DNA of 64,000 nt from Pseudomonas shahriarae (GTDB lineage: Bacteria; Pseudomonadota; Gammaproteobacteria; Pseudomonadales; Pseudomonadaceae): positions 2,893,001 to 2,957,000 of the forward strand of contig NZ_CP077085.1 of the NCBI RefSeq assembly GCF_014268455.2, given 5' to 3'. Positions 36,255 to 44,888 of the stretch are shown here, piece by piece (the first letter of the stretch is position 1; each line of letters starts with the position of its first letter). The position numbers and the translations under genes are program-made. The notes under the pieces were generated by a model. That model was not told the origin of the DNA. It ran no database searches and saw only the letters and a program-made list of their open reading frames with translations.

Positions 36255-36332
36255 AATCAATCGTCAGCCAGACGCAACCTCTGCGTGACCCAAGGGTCGT
36301 ATCAGCAGCAATTGACCGGACAAAGGCTTCCC

Positions 36333-36710
36333 ATGAGTGAAGATGCGCAAGATGTTGTACTGATCGTCGAGGACGACGAGTCGATCATGTTCGTATTGGG
36401 CGAGTACCTTTCGGGCCTGGGGTACCGGGTACTGAAGGCCATCAACGGCGAGCAGGCCTTTGAAATCCTCGCTTCCAAGCCCCACCTGGACTTGATGGTG
36501 ACTGACTATCGCCTGCCTGGCGGAATTTCCGGGGTGCAGATTGCCGAGCCCGCGATCAAGCTGCGGCCGGAGCTGAAGGTGATCTTTATCAGTGGTTATC
36601 CGCAGGAGATCCTCGACTGCAATAGCCCGATTACGCGCAATGCACCGATCCTGGCCAAGCCGTTCGACCTGGATACGTTGCAGGAGCATATCCAACGGTT
36701 GTTGGCGTGA
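36333..36710 (+). CDS. Single-domain response regulator
   Basis: This 125-residue receiver has VLIVEDDES, phospho-acceptor Asp58 in MVTDYRLPGG, and Lys in ILAKPFD. It closes the five-gene same-strand block of hybrid kinase, CheR, CheB, receiver-kinase and receiver. The ATG at 36333 is preferred for its AAAGG site and its distance to the receiver; a GTG at 36285 would add 16 residues. With no output domain it is probably a phosphorelay intermediate. Confidence 0.9.
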   Translation: MSEDAQDVVLIVEDDESIMFVLGEYLSGLGYRVLKAINGEQAFEILASKPHLDLMVTDYRLPGGISGVQIAEPAIKLRPELKVIFISGYPQEILDCNSPITRNAPILAKPFDLDTLQEHIQRLLA

Positions 36711-36807
36711 AGTAAAAAACCAGCACTGGCTTGCCGATAATCAGCATGCAGTCGTCTTCACCAAGGCCCGCGTGCTACGCGCACCTGCTGCCTGATCGCT
36801 GTGCGAT

Positions 36808-36826
36808 GCGGGAGCCTGGCTCCCGC
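36808..36826. terminator. Hairpin between convergent signalling genes
   Basis: GCGGGAGC pairs with GCTCCCGC around CTG. There is no T-run, so it is a weak terminator candidate or a REP fragment between the convergent receiver and hybrid kinase genes. Confidence 0.45.
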
Positions 36827-36840
36827 TGTGCTCATCCGTG

Positions 36841-38511
36841 TCACGTCGCAATCATCTCCCGCACCTTCGCCGTCAGCAGGTCGAAGGTAAAGGGCTTGGT
36901 GATCAACTGCATGCCCGGATCCAGGAACCCCCCGCGCACCGCCGCATGCTCGGCATACCCGGTAATGAATAACACCTTCAAGTCCGGGCGAATCTGCCTG
37001 CAGATCTCTGCCAACTGGCGACCGTTCATCCCCGGCAACCCTACATCACTGATCAATAGATCAATGCGCTGGCTGGATTCGATAATCGGTAGCGCACTGT
37101 CAGCATCCGCGGCTTCGACAAAGGCATAGCCCAGCTCACTCAGCACCTGGCTCACCAGCACCCGTACCGCCGGGTCATCCTCGACGATCAGCACGGTTTC
37201 ACCGGCGTTGGCGAATGGCGGCAGGGTCGAGTCGAGGGGGACATCGGCGGTGACTTCACCGACAAAGCGCGGCAGGAACAGGCTCACCGTGGTGCCTTTG
37301 CCGACCTCGCTGTGGAGGATCACATGGCCATGGGACTGGCGGGCGAAGCCGTAGATCATCGACAAACCCAGGCCGGTGCCCTGGCCGATGGGCTTGGTGG
37401 TGAAGAAGGGGTCGAAGGCTCGGTTGATGACGTTTTCCGGCATGCCGCAGCCGGTGTCACTGACACTCAGCTCCACGTAGTCGCCGGGGGTTAAAGTGCC
37501 GTAGGCGGCGGTAAACACGTTGTCGAGGTGGCGATTACGGGTTTCCACCACCAGCCGACCACCATCAGGCATCGCGTCCCGGGCATTCAGGGCCAGATTG
37601 AGCAGGGCGCTTTCCAGTTGATTGGGGTCGGCTTCGGCGGTCCACAGCTGCCCGCTCAACTGCATGTCGAGCACGATGCTTTCATTGAGGCTGCGTTGCA
37701 GCAGTTCGCCCATGGAGGTCACCAGTTGGTTGATCTCCACCGGCTTGGAATCCAGCGACTGGCGGCGGGAAAACGCCAGCAGGCGGTGGGTCAGGCCGGC
37801 GGCGCGGTTGGCCGAGGTCACACCCAGGTCGATCAGGCTGTCGAGGTCATCCAGGCGGCCCCGGGCCAGGCGCCGGCGCAGCAGCTCCAGGCTGCCGATA
37901 ATCCCGGTGAGCATGTTATTGAAGTCGTGGGCGATGCCGCCGGTCAATTGACCGACGGCTTCCATTTTTTGTGACTGGCGCAAGGCTTCTTCGTTGCTGC
38001 GCAATTGCGCAGTGCGTTCTTCGACTTGTTGTTCAAGGGTTTCCAGGGTGCTTTGCAGGCGCAGTTCGCTCTGGCTCAGGTCGATCAGGCGGTCGCGGGC
38101 TTCGTACTGTCGTCGCCGCCCGCGCAGGGCGGTGGTCACCAGACTGATCAGGGTCACCGGGTGAAACGGCCGCTCCAGCAAGGTGATGTTGCCCAGCCTG
38201 GCACTCAAGTGCGATGAGGCGTTCTGTTCGGTGCCACCATGGTGGGTCAGCAGTACGATGGGCAGGTCCGACCAGGCTGGCTGCTGTTGCAGATACTCCA
38301 GCAGCGGCTCCAGCCCGACTCCGTGCAACGCTTCGGCGGCGATGATCAGCAGGCCCGCGCCTTGTTCCAGTTCATCGCAGAGCGATAACAGGTTGGGGGC
38401 TGCAATGCCGCTGAAACCTGCTTCGTTGAGCATCATCAGCGCCAGCGTGCTGTCCCGTCCCAAGGGCGCGAGAATGATCGCGCGCTCGGAAATGGCCGGC
38501 AGGCTACTCAC
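36841..38511 (-). CDS. Hybrid histidine kinase with degenerate N-terminal receiver
   Basis: This 556-residue soluble kinase has an N-terminal receiver-like fold (IILAPLGRDSTLALMML) that lacks the acidic pair and a clear phospho-acceptor. A coiled coil leads to HisKA with GGIAHDFNNML and a HATPase with DTGCGMP and GTGLGLS. The C-terminal receiver is intact (VLIVEDDPAVR, Asp in ISDVGLPG, Lys in ITKPFT). It overlaps the KaiC-like gene by 4 bp (ATGA), so the two are co-translated. The receiver-like N-terminus may dock KaiC. Confidence 0.92.
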   Translation of the reverse strand: MSSLPAISERAIILAPLGRDSTLALMMLNEAGFSGIAAPNLLSLCDELEQGAGLLIIAAEALHGVGLEPLLEYLQQQPAWSDLPIVLLTHHGGTEQNASSHLSARLGNITLLERPFHPVTLISLVTTALRGRRRQYEARDRLIDLSQSELRLQSTLETLEQQVEERTAQLRSNEEALRQSQKMEAVGQLTGGIAHDFNNMLTGIIGSLELLRRRLARGRLDDLDSLIDLGVTSANRAAGLTHRLLAFSRRQSLDSKPVEINQLVTSMGELLQRSLNESIVLDMQLSGQLWTAEADPNQLESALLNLALNARDAMPDGGRLVVETRNRHLDNVFTAAYGTLTPGDYVELSVSDTGCGMPENVINRAFDPFFTTKPIGQGTGLGLSMIYGFARQSHGHVILHSEVGKGTTVSLFLPRFVGEVTADVPLDSTLPPFANAGETVLIVEDDPAVRVLVSQVLSELGYAFVEAADADSALPIIESSQRIDLLISDVGLPGMNGRQLAEICRQIRPDLKVLFITGYAEHAAVRGGFLDPGMQLITKPFTFDLLTAKVREMIAT

Positions 38512-40028
38512 AAGCGCTCATCCTTGAGCAGCGGGTTGCCGGCACCCATGTAGGTGGGGACGCCGCGCAGCACGCCCTGGAAGGCTTCCAGGGGTTCGCC
38601 GATGGTCATGCCCTGGCTGCCGATGCGGTATTCGCGAATGGTCGACTCATGGCTGCCGGTGCGTTTCTTGATGATGGAAATGGCCCGTCGCACTTTGCCC
38701 AGGGCCTCGAAGTAGCGCAGCAGGATCACGGTGTCGGCCAGATAGGTGATATCCACCGGCGCTTGCATGTCGCCGACCAACCCGTGCTGGGCCACGGTCA
38801 TGAAGGTCGCTGCGCCCCGGCGGTTGAGGTACAGCAACAGCTCGTGCATGTGTAGCACCAGGGCGTTTTCCTCGGGCATGGCCGCCTGATAACCGTTGAT
38901 GCTGTCGATAACCACGGTCTTGATCTGGCGCTCATCCACGCAGCGCCGCACCCGGTGGGAAAATTCGCCGGGCGACAGCTCGGCGGCGTCCACCTGCTCG
39001 ATCAGCAGATTGCCGGTGGCTTGTAGGGCGGCCAGGTCGATGCCTATGTTGTTCATGCGGTCGAACAACAGGCCCAGCTCTTCATCGAAAATAAACAGGG
39101 CGGCTTTTTCGCCACGGGCCACTGCGGCAGCGGCGAAGATCATCGAGATCAGCGACTTGCCGGTACCGGCAGGGCCGAGGATCAGGGTGCTGGAGCCGGT
39201 CTCGATACCGCCGCCCAGCAGCGCATCCAGCTCGCGAATGCTGCTGGTCAGGGTCTGCCGGTTGTAGCCACCGCGGTGCTCGGCGGCCACCAGGCGCGGG
39301 AACACATGCACACCGTCTTGCATAATGGTGAAATCGTGGAAGCCGCCGCGATACTTCTGGCCCCGGTACTTCACCACCCGGACCCGGCGTCGTTCCGCGC
39401 CGTAGTTGGGGGTCAGTTCTTCCAGGCGGATCACCCCGTGGGCCACGCTGTGCACGGTCTTATCCAGGGATTCGGTGGTCAGGTCATCCAGCAGCAGCAC
39501 GGTGGCGTCGTAGCGCACGAAGTAGTGCTTGATCGCCAGGATCTGCCGGCGATAGCGCAACGAGCTTTGCGCCAGCAGGCGGATTTCCGAGAGGCTGTCG
39601 ATCACCACGCGGGTCGGCTTGACCCGTTCCACCACCTCGAAAATCTGCCGGGTGGCCTCGCCCAGCTCCAGGTCGGAGGAGTACAGCAGGCTTTGCTGAT
39701 GCTCGGCATTGAGCAGGCTTTCGGGTGGGGTCAGTTCAAAGATATGGATATGTTCATCCAGCTCCCAACCGTGGGACTGGGCGCCCTGGCGCAGCTCGCG
39801 CTCGGTTTCCGACAGGGTGATATACAGCGATCGTTCCCCGGCCTTGGCCCCGGCCTGGAGAAAATGCAGGGCCACGGTGGTCTTGCCGGTGCCGGGCTCA
39901 CCTTCGAGCAGGAACAGATGGCTACGCGATAGCCCCCCGGAAAGAATGTCATCAAGACCTTCGATGCCGGTGGCCGCCTTTGCTGTGAACAGCTCTTTGG
40001 ATGTAGACAAGAAGTGCCCTCGGGTCAC
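38508..40028 (-). CDS. KaiC-like double RecA ATPase
   Basis: This protein of about 506 residues has two KaiC/RadA ATPase lobes. Lobe 1 has Walker A GEPGTGKT (43-50) and lobe 2 GPAGTGKS (285-292). The catalytic acidic pairs read SE (73-74) and DE (315-316) where cyanobacterial KaiC has EE. The C-terminal lobe aligns with KaiC around ADTVILLRYFE; the two autophosphorylated residues are replaced by Thr428-Tyr429. KaiA and KaiB are not encoded here. The start may be GTG at 40028 or a TTG at 40010 with a CGAGGG site. Co-expression with a hybrid kinase suggests an ATP-driven scaffold or timer. Confidence 0.9.
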   Translation of the reverse strand: MTRGHFLSTSKELFTAKAATGIEGLDDILSGGLSRSHLFLLEGEPGTGKTTVALHFLQAGAKAGERSLYITLSETERELRQGAQSHGWELDEHIHIFELTPPESLLNAEHQQSLLYSSDLELGEATRQIFEVVERVKPTRVVIDSLSEIRLLAQSSLRYRRQILAIKHYFVRYDATVLLLDDLTTESLDKTVHSVAHGVIRLEELTPNYGAERRRVRVVKYRGQKYRGGFHDFTIMQDGVHVFPRLVAAEHRGGYNRQTLTSSIRELDALLGGGIETGSSTLILGPAGTGKSLISMIFAAAAVARGEKAALFIFDEELGLLFDRMNNIGIDLAALQATGNLLIEQVDAAELSPGEFSHRVRRCVDERQIKTVVIDSINGYQAAMPEENALVLHMHELLLYLNRRGAATFMTVAQHGLVGDMQAPVDITYLADTVILLRYFEALGKVRRAISIIKKRTGSHESTIREYRIGSQGMTIGEPLEAFQGVLRGVPTYMGAGNPLLKDERL

Positions 40029-40152
40029 GTATAAGTTGAGCGGCGTGCCGGCTAAGGCGCGCCATATTCACTTGACCGTGGGGCTGTGGGGCGGTTCAAC
40101 GTTTTCTCGTTTTTGTGCAGGCCAATCCACAGTTTGCAATGCCTGCAGCGCT

Positions 40153-41211
40153 TCAAAGGCCCTGCTGCAGCGCGGGATCGTCCGGGTTTTGCTGCTCCAG
40201 TTGGGCCAGCAGTACTTGCACGTTCTGCAACTGGCCGCTTTCCTTCCAGTAGTTGATCAACAGCACCCGTGCCTTGCGGTTGGCGGGATGGCGCTGGACG
40301 ATTTCTTCCAGCTGGCGCTGGGCGGCTTCCAGTTCCTCCTGGTCATGCAAGGTGGTGGCCAGGTCGTAGCGGTAATCCTGATTGTCGGGCTCCAGCTCCA
40401 CCGCCTTGGACAGGCCCAGCAGTGCGTATTCCCGTTCGCCATGGTGCAGCAGCCACATGCCCAGGGCGTGTTGCAGATAGGCTGACTCGGGGTGGGCTTG
40501 CAGTTGGGTGGCGAGGATCTGGCGCGAGTCATCGACCTTGCCCTGTTTATCCAGCAACTCGATGCGTGAAACCACCGCCGGCAGGTTGTCCGGGTCCAGG
40601 CGCAGCGCCTGCTCCAGGGCATGTTGGGCCTCGGGCAACAGGGCGCTGTGGATGTACAGGCGCGCCAGCTGGATCCAGCCATCAGGGCTTTCGGGCTGGG
40701 CCTTGAGGTACTTTACATACTCATCCAGCACGAGCTGCAAGGGGCCGAAATACAGGCCCAGGGTGTCGGGCGACAGGCCCAGCAGGGCGTTGGCGGCGGC
40801 AAATCGCACGCTTTGCTGGTCATCCTCGAGCAACGGGCCCAGCAACAGGGTGCGCTGGCCGCTGGGCACCAGGCCGACAATGCTGGCAATGGCTGCCTGG
40901 CGCACCAGGGGGGATGGGTGGCTCAAGTCCTTGTCCGCCAGCTTCAAGGCCTGGGGGCTTGGGTAGTTGTGCAATTCGCTGTGCAGGGCGGCGCGGCGCA
41001 CGTCGGACAGGTCTGGTCGCGCCAGTTGCTGATAGAGCACGCGCGCGGCGCCGGGCTCGCCGTTATGCGCCTTTTTCAGGGCTTTGGAGTAACCGTGGGC
41101 AACAGCCGGCGGCACGGACACGCTCGGGCTGCGGGAGAAATACCAAAAAACCAGTACCACCAATAACAGGGCGCTCAGGCCGATGATCGCGTAACGGCGT
41201 GACTTTGACAT
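40153..41211 (-). CDS. Membrane-anchored HEAT/TPR repeat protein
   Basis: This 352-residue protein has one N-terminal membrane helix (IIGLSALLLVVLVFWYF) followed by a probably periplasmic repeat region. HEAT-like repeats come first (LSHPSPLVRQAAIASIV, DDQQSVRFAAANALLGL), then about five TPR units including PDGWIQLARLYIHSALLPEAQ and ALGLSKAVELEPDNQDYRYDLA-type helices. It resembles the CycH/CcmI style of TPR protein but lacks a recognisable partner operon. The function is unknown; it is a likely assembly or interaction scaffold. It lies upstream of, and on the same strand as, the KaiC-like gene. Confidence 0.82.
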   Translation of the reverse strand: MSKSRRYAIIGLSALLLVVLVFWYFSRSPSVSVPPAVAHGYSKALKKAHNGEPGAARVLYQQLARPDLSDVRRAALHSELHNYPSPQALKLADKDLSHPSPLVRQAAIASIVGLVPSGQRTLLLGPLLEDDQQSVRFAAANALLGLSPDTLGLYFGPLQLVLDEYVKYLKAQPESPDGWIQLARLYIHSALLPEAQHALEQALRLDPDNLPAVVSRIELLDKQGKVDDSRQILATQLQAHPESAYLQHALGMWLLHHGEREYALLGLSKAVELEPDNQDYRYDLATTLHDQEELEAAQRQLEEIVQRHPANRKARVLLINYWKESGQLQNVQVLLAQLEQQNPDDPALQQGL

Positions 41212-41286
41212 GCAGGCGTCCGAAAGCTGGGCAGCTAGTGCAAAGCGCTCAGCTTCGGTCAGACACCGGCGAGTGTCAAACCCGCG

Positions 41287-42180
41287 TCACGTGAGCACAT
41301 AGTCCACGGGCTCCAGGGGCGCTGGCAGGGCAGTTTCGCCCAGGGCGGCGAGGATCTCCCGTTCCAGGGTGCGCACGATGGCATTGCACGGCAGGTCGTT
41401 CTCGTCGAAGCCGAAGGGGTCCTCCAGGTCATCGCCGATTTCATCCAGGCCAAAGAAGGTGTAGCTGACGATGGCAGTAAAAATCGGCGTCAGCCAACCC
41501 AGGGGCTCGGCCATGGCAAAGGGCAGCAGGATGCAGAACAGATAGATGGTGCGGTGCAGCAGCAAGGTGTAGGGGAAGGGCAGCGGTGTGCTCTTGATCC
41601 GTTCGCACGCCGCCTGGACTTGGCTGAGCCCCACCAGGCGGGTTTCCAGCTGGGTGTAGCGCCAGTCGCTGATCCGCCCCTGTTGCGCGGCATCCGAGCA
41701 GTGGGCGCCGAGGGTTTGCAGGATCCGGTCCGGCAGGTTCGGGTGGCCGGGCTCGACATTGACCCACGGCTGGATGGCACGGGCCTCGTCTTCCAGGCGC
41801 AGGCGCGCCACCAGGCCATGGGCAAAACCACACAGGCCGCGCAACAGGCCCTCGCGTTCGCCTGGCTGGGTAAAAACCTGGGTTTCGCGGATCAGCGAGC
41901 GGATTTCAATGACCATCTGCCCCAGTTGCTTGCGGCCTTCCCACCAGCGGTCGTAGCAGGCGTTGTTGCGAAAACTCATGAAAATCGACAGCGACAGCCC
42001 GAGCAGGGTGAACGGCGTGGCGTTGACCTTGGAGAAGTAGGCCGGGTGCAGCGTTTCCACCAGCACGATCACCGAGGCCAGCAGGGTCACCAGCAGGCTG
42101 CGCAGGGCAATACGCTTGGCAATCGAACCCTTGAGGGAGAACAGGATGCCGAACAGGTTGGGTTTGGGGCGAACAATCAT
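41287..42180 (-). CDS. Bestrophin-family anion channel (UPF0187)
   Basis: This 297-residue inner-membrane protein matches bacterial bestrophins, pentameric channels related to human bestrophin. Conserved segments are LGLSLSIFMSFRNNACYDRWWEGRK and FFGLDEIGDDLEDPFG near the C-terminus, an acidic cluster characteristic of the family. The ion and the purpose in bacteria remain unclear. It is monocistronic and divergent from the fadX operon with a 254-bp spacer. Confidence 0.93.
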   Translation of the reverse strand: MIVRPKPNLFGILFSLKGSIAKRIALRSLLVTLLASVIVLVETLHPAYFSKVNATPFTLLGLSLSIFMSFRNNACYDRWWEGRKQLGQMVIEIRSLIRETQVFTQPGEREGLLRGLCGFAHGLVARLRLEDEARAIQPWVNVEPGHPNLPDRILQTLGAHCSDAAQQGRISDWRYTQLETRLVGLSQVQAACERIKSTPLPFPYTLLLHRTIYLFCILLPFAMAEPLGWLTPIFTAIVSYTFFGLDEIGDDLEDPFGFDENDLPCNAIVRTLEREILAALGETALPAPLEPVDYVLT

Positions 42181-42434
42181 CGAGGGGCTTCTTCGTGGCG
42201 CAGGCCCTCAGATTAGAAGCCGGCGGGCGGGGCGTCCAATCGCTTGCGTTGACCGGCTGATTGTTGGCCTCTATGACGCAACGGTTTGGTCCAAGGCGCC
42301 ATTGGCCAAACCAGTCAGCCATATTGAAAGCTTTGACCATTGTCCCTGCGCCGCTCTGGCGCCACTATTTCCCCCGATTCAACCCCGCAAAAGCACGCCC
42401 CCCAAAACAACAAAAGACACAGGGATTTGCCACG

Positions 42435-44087
42435 ATGCGCGATTATTTGGCTGCTACCACCCAGTTCAACTACCAGCTAACCGTCGAGGCCGCACTGGCC
42501 GGCCACCTGCAGGCGCTCAACGCCTGCGTCGAATGCTGCGACCGGCACGCGTTGCCGGGGCGCATTGCGTTGTTTTGGGAGGGTAAGGATGGCCGCAGCG
42601 CCACCGTGACCTTCAGCGAATTGCAGGATCAGGCGGCGCGCTTGGCCAACTTCCTCCTGGCCCAGGGCGTCAAGCGTGGCGACAAGGTCGCCGGCCTGTT
42701 GCCACGCACTGCCGAATTGCTGGTGACGGTGCTCGCCACCTGGCGCATCGGCGCGGTCTATCAACCGCTGTTCACGGCCTTTGGCCCCAAGGCCATCGAG
42801 CATCGCCTGAACAGCTCCGGCGCGGCGCTGGTGGTGACCGACGCGGTCAACCGCAGCAAGCTTGCCGAAGTCGCTGACTGCCCGACAATCGTCACCGTGG
42901 CCGGCGCCAAGGGCGAAGGCATTGTGCGCGGCGATTTCAGCTTCTGGGCCGAGTTGCCCAACTATTCGAATGTGTGCGAACCGGTACTGCTGGGCGCCGA
43001 TGATCCATTCCTGCTGATGTTCACCTCTGGCACCACCGGCCCGTCGAAAGCCCTGGCCGTGCCGCTCAAGGCCCTGGTTGCGTTCCAGAGTTATACCCGC
43101 GACGCCGTGGACCTGCGCCCCGAAGACGCGTTCTGGAACGTCGCCGACCCGGGCTGGGCCTATGGCATCTACTTCGGTGTGACCGGGCCGTTGTCCATGG
43201 GCCATCCGATCACCTTCTACGATGGCCCGTTCACCCTGGAAAGCACCTGCCGGGTCATCAACAAATACGGGATCACCAACCTGACCGGTTCGCCCACGGC
43301 CTACCGCCTGCTGATCGCCGGTGGCGAACAGTTCGCGCGCTCGATCAAGGGCCGGTTGCGTATTGTCAGCAGCGCCGGCGAGCCGCTGAACCCGGAAGTG
43401 ATCCGCTGGTTCGCCGATAACCTGGGCGTGACCATCCACGACCATTACGGCCAGACCGAACTGGGCATGGTCCTGTGCAACCACCACGGCCTGGAACACC
43501 CGGTGCATGTCGGCTCCGCCGGCTTTGCCTCGCCGGGGCACCGCATCGTGGTACTGGACGACAACCACCACGAACTGCCCGCCGGCCAGCCCGGCATCCT
43601 GGCGATCGACCGCGAGCAGTCACCGATGTGCTGGTTCGCCGGCTATGAAGGGGTCAAGACCAAGGCCTTCGTCGGCAAGTACTACTTGAGCGGCGACACC
43701 GTGGAATTGAACCCCGATGGCAGCATCAGTTTTGTCGGGCGCAGCGACGATGTGATCACGACGTCTGGCTACCGGGTAGGACCGTTTGATGTGGAAAGCG
43801 CCTTGGTCGAGCACCCGGCGGTGATCGAAGCCGCGGTGGTCGGCAAGCCGGACGCCGAGCGCACCGAACTGGTCAAGGCTTTTGTGGTGATCAACAGCCA
43901 GTACCGCGCCGACGCCGCGTTGGCCGAGGAACTGCGCCTGCATGTGCGCAAGCGCCTGGCGGCCCACGCCTACCCACGGGAAATCGAATTTGTCAGCGAC
44001 TTGCCCAAGACCCCAAGCGGCAAGCTGCAGCGGTTTATTTTGCGTAACCAGGAAATCGCCAAGGTCCAGGCAGCGACCACGGCTTGA
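42435..44087 (+). CDS. fadDx: Acyl-CoA synthetase of the FadX operon
   Basis: This 550-residue AMP-forming enzyme activates short or branched carboxylic acids to acyl-CoA. Motifs: P-loop-like FTSGTTGPSKA, YGQTELGM, YLSGDTVELNPDG, GRSDDVITTSGYR, and the catalytic Lys in TPSGKLQRF at the C-terminus. The start at 42435 was chosen because the family begins there; the frame is open 58 codons further. It heads five genes in the order synthetase, SDR, thiolase, dehydrogenase, hydratase, as in P. putida fadDx-fadB2x-fadAx-fadEx-fadBx. Confidence 0.9.
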   Translation: MRDYLAATTQFNYQLTVEAALAGHLQALNACVECCDRHALPGRIALFWEGKDGRSATVTFSELQDQAARLANFLLAQGVKRGDKVAGLLPRTAELLVTVLATWRIGAVYQPLFTAFGPKAIEHRLNSSGAALVVTDAVNRSKLAEVADCPTIVTVAGAKGEGIVRGDFSFWAELPNYSNVCEPVLLGADDPFLLMFTSGTTGPSKALAVPLKALVAFQSYTRDAVDLRPEDAFWNVADPGWAYGIYFGVTGPLSMGHPITFYDGPFTLESTCRVINKYGITNLTGSPTAYRLLIAGGEQFARSIKGRLRIVSSAGEPLNPEVIRWFADNLGVTIHDHYGQTELGMVLCNHHGLEHPVHVGSAGFASPGHRIVVLDDNHHELPAGQPGILAIDREQSPMCWFAGYEGVKTKAFVGKYYLSGDTVELNPDGSISFVGRSDDVITTSGYRVGPFDVESALVEHPAVIEAAVVGKPDAERTELVKAFVVINSQYRADAALAEELRLHVRKRLAAHAYPREIEFVSDLPKTPSGKLQRFILRNQEIAKVQAATTA

Positions 44088-44108
44088 TCCCCTTTTAAGG
44101 AAACAACG

Positions 44109-44876
44109 ATGCAGATTGAAAACAAGGTATTTATGGTCAGCGGCGGCGCTTCGGGCCTCGGCGCGGCTACCGCCGAAATGCTGGTGGCCGCAGGCGCCAA
44201 GGTGATGCTGGTGGACCTGAATGCCGACGCCGTGGCGGCCCAGGCTGCAAAACTGGGCGCGCAGGCGCGCAGTGTGGTCGCGGATATCAGCCAGGAAGCG
44301 GCCGCCGAAGCTGCGGTACAGACCACGGTGGCGGCGTTTGGCGCCCTGCATGGCCTGGTCAACTGCGCGGGCGTGGTGCGTGGCGAGAAAATCCTCGGCA
44401 AGAATGGGCCCCATGCCCTGGCCAGCTTTGCCCAGGTGATCAACGTCAACCTGGTCGGCAGCTTCAACCTGCTGCGCCTGGCCGCAGCGGCGATTGCCGA
44501 AACCACGGCGGATGCCGACGGTGAGCGCGGGGTGATCATCAACACCGCTTCGGTGGCGGCCTTCGACGGGCAGATCGGCCAGGCCGCCTACGCGGCGTCC
44601 AAGGGCGCGATTGCCAGCCTGACCCTGCCGGCCGCCCGTGAACTGGCGCGCTTCGGCATCCGCGTGATGACCATCGCCCCGGGCATCTTTGAAACACCGA
44701 TGATGGCCGGCATGACCCCGGAGGTTCGTGACTCCCTGGCGGCCGGCGTGCCGTTCCCGCCACGCCTGGGCAAACCGGCCGAATACGCCGCGCTGGCCCG
44801 GCATATCATTGAAAACAGCATGCTCAATGGCGAGGTGATCCGTCTTGACGGGGCCTTGCGCATGGCGGCCAAGTAA
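44109..44876 (+). CDS. fadB2x: 3-hydroxyacyl-CoA dehydrogenase, type II SDR
   Basis: This 255-residue SDR has the cofactor motif GGASGLG, Ser148 in NTASVA and Tyr161/Lys165 in AAYAASKGA, a complete catalytic set. The insertion around [10 protein letters not shown] is typical of the HSD17B10-like 2-methyl-3-hydroxybutyryl-CoA dehydrogenases of isoleucine breakdown. It oxidises the 3-hydroxy intermediate with NAD+. It lies 21 bp behind fadDx with an AAGGA ribosome site. Confidence 0.92.
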   Translation: MQIENKVFMVSGGASGLGAATAEMLVAAGAKVMLVDLNADAVAAQAAKLGAQARSVVADISQEAAAEAAVQTTVAAFGALHGLVNCAGVVRGEKILGKNGPHALASFAQVINVNLVGSFNLLRLAAAAIAETTADADGERGVIINTASVAAFDGQIGQAAYAASKGAIASLTLPAARELARFGIRVMTIAPGIFETPMMAGMTPEVRDSLAAGVPFPPRLGKPAEYAALARHIIENSMLNGEVIRLDGALRMAAK

Positions 44877-44888
44877 GGAGGATTTGTC

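Noticed and set aside
42261..42434. N-terminal extension of the acyl-CoA synthetase frame
   Set aside because: The 58 extra codons lie in the divergent promoter region and lack family similarity; the ATG at 42435 fits the family start.
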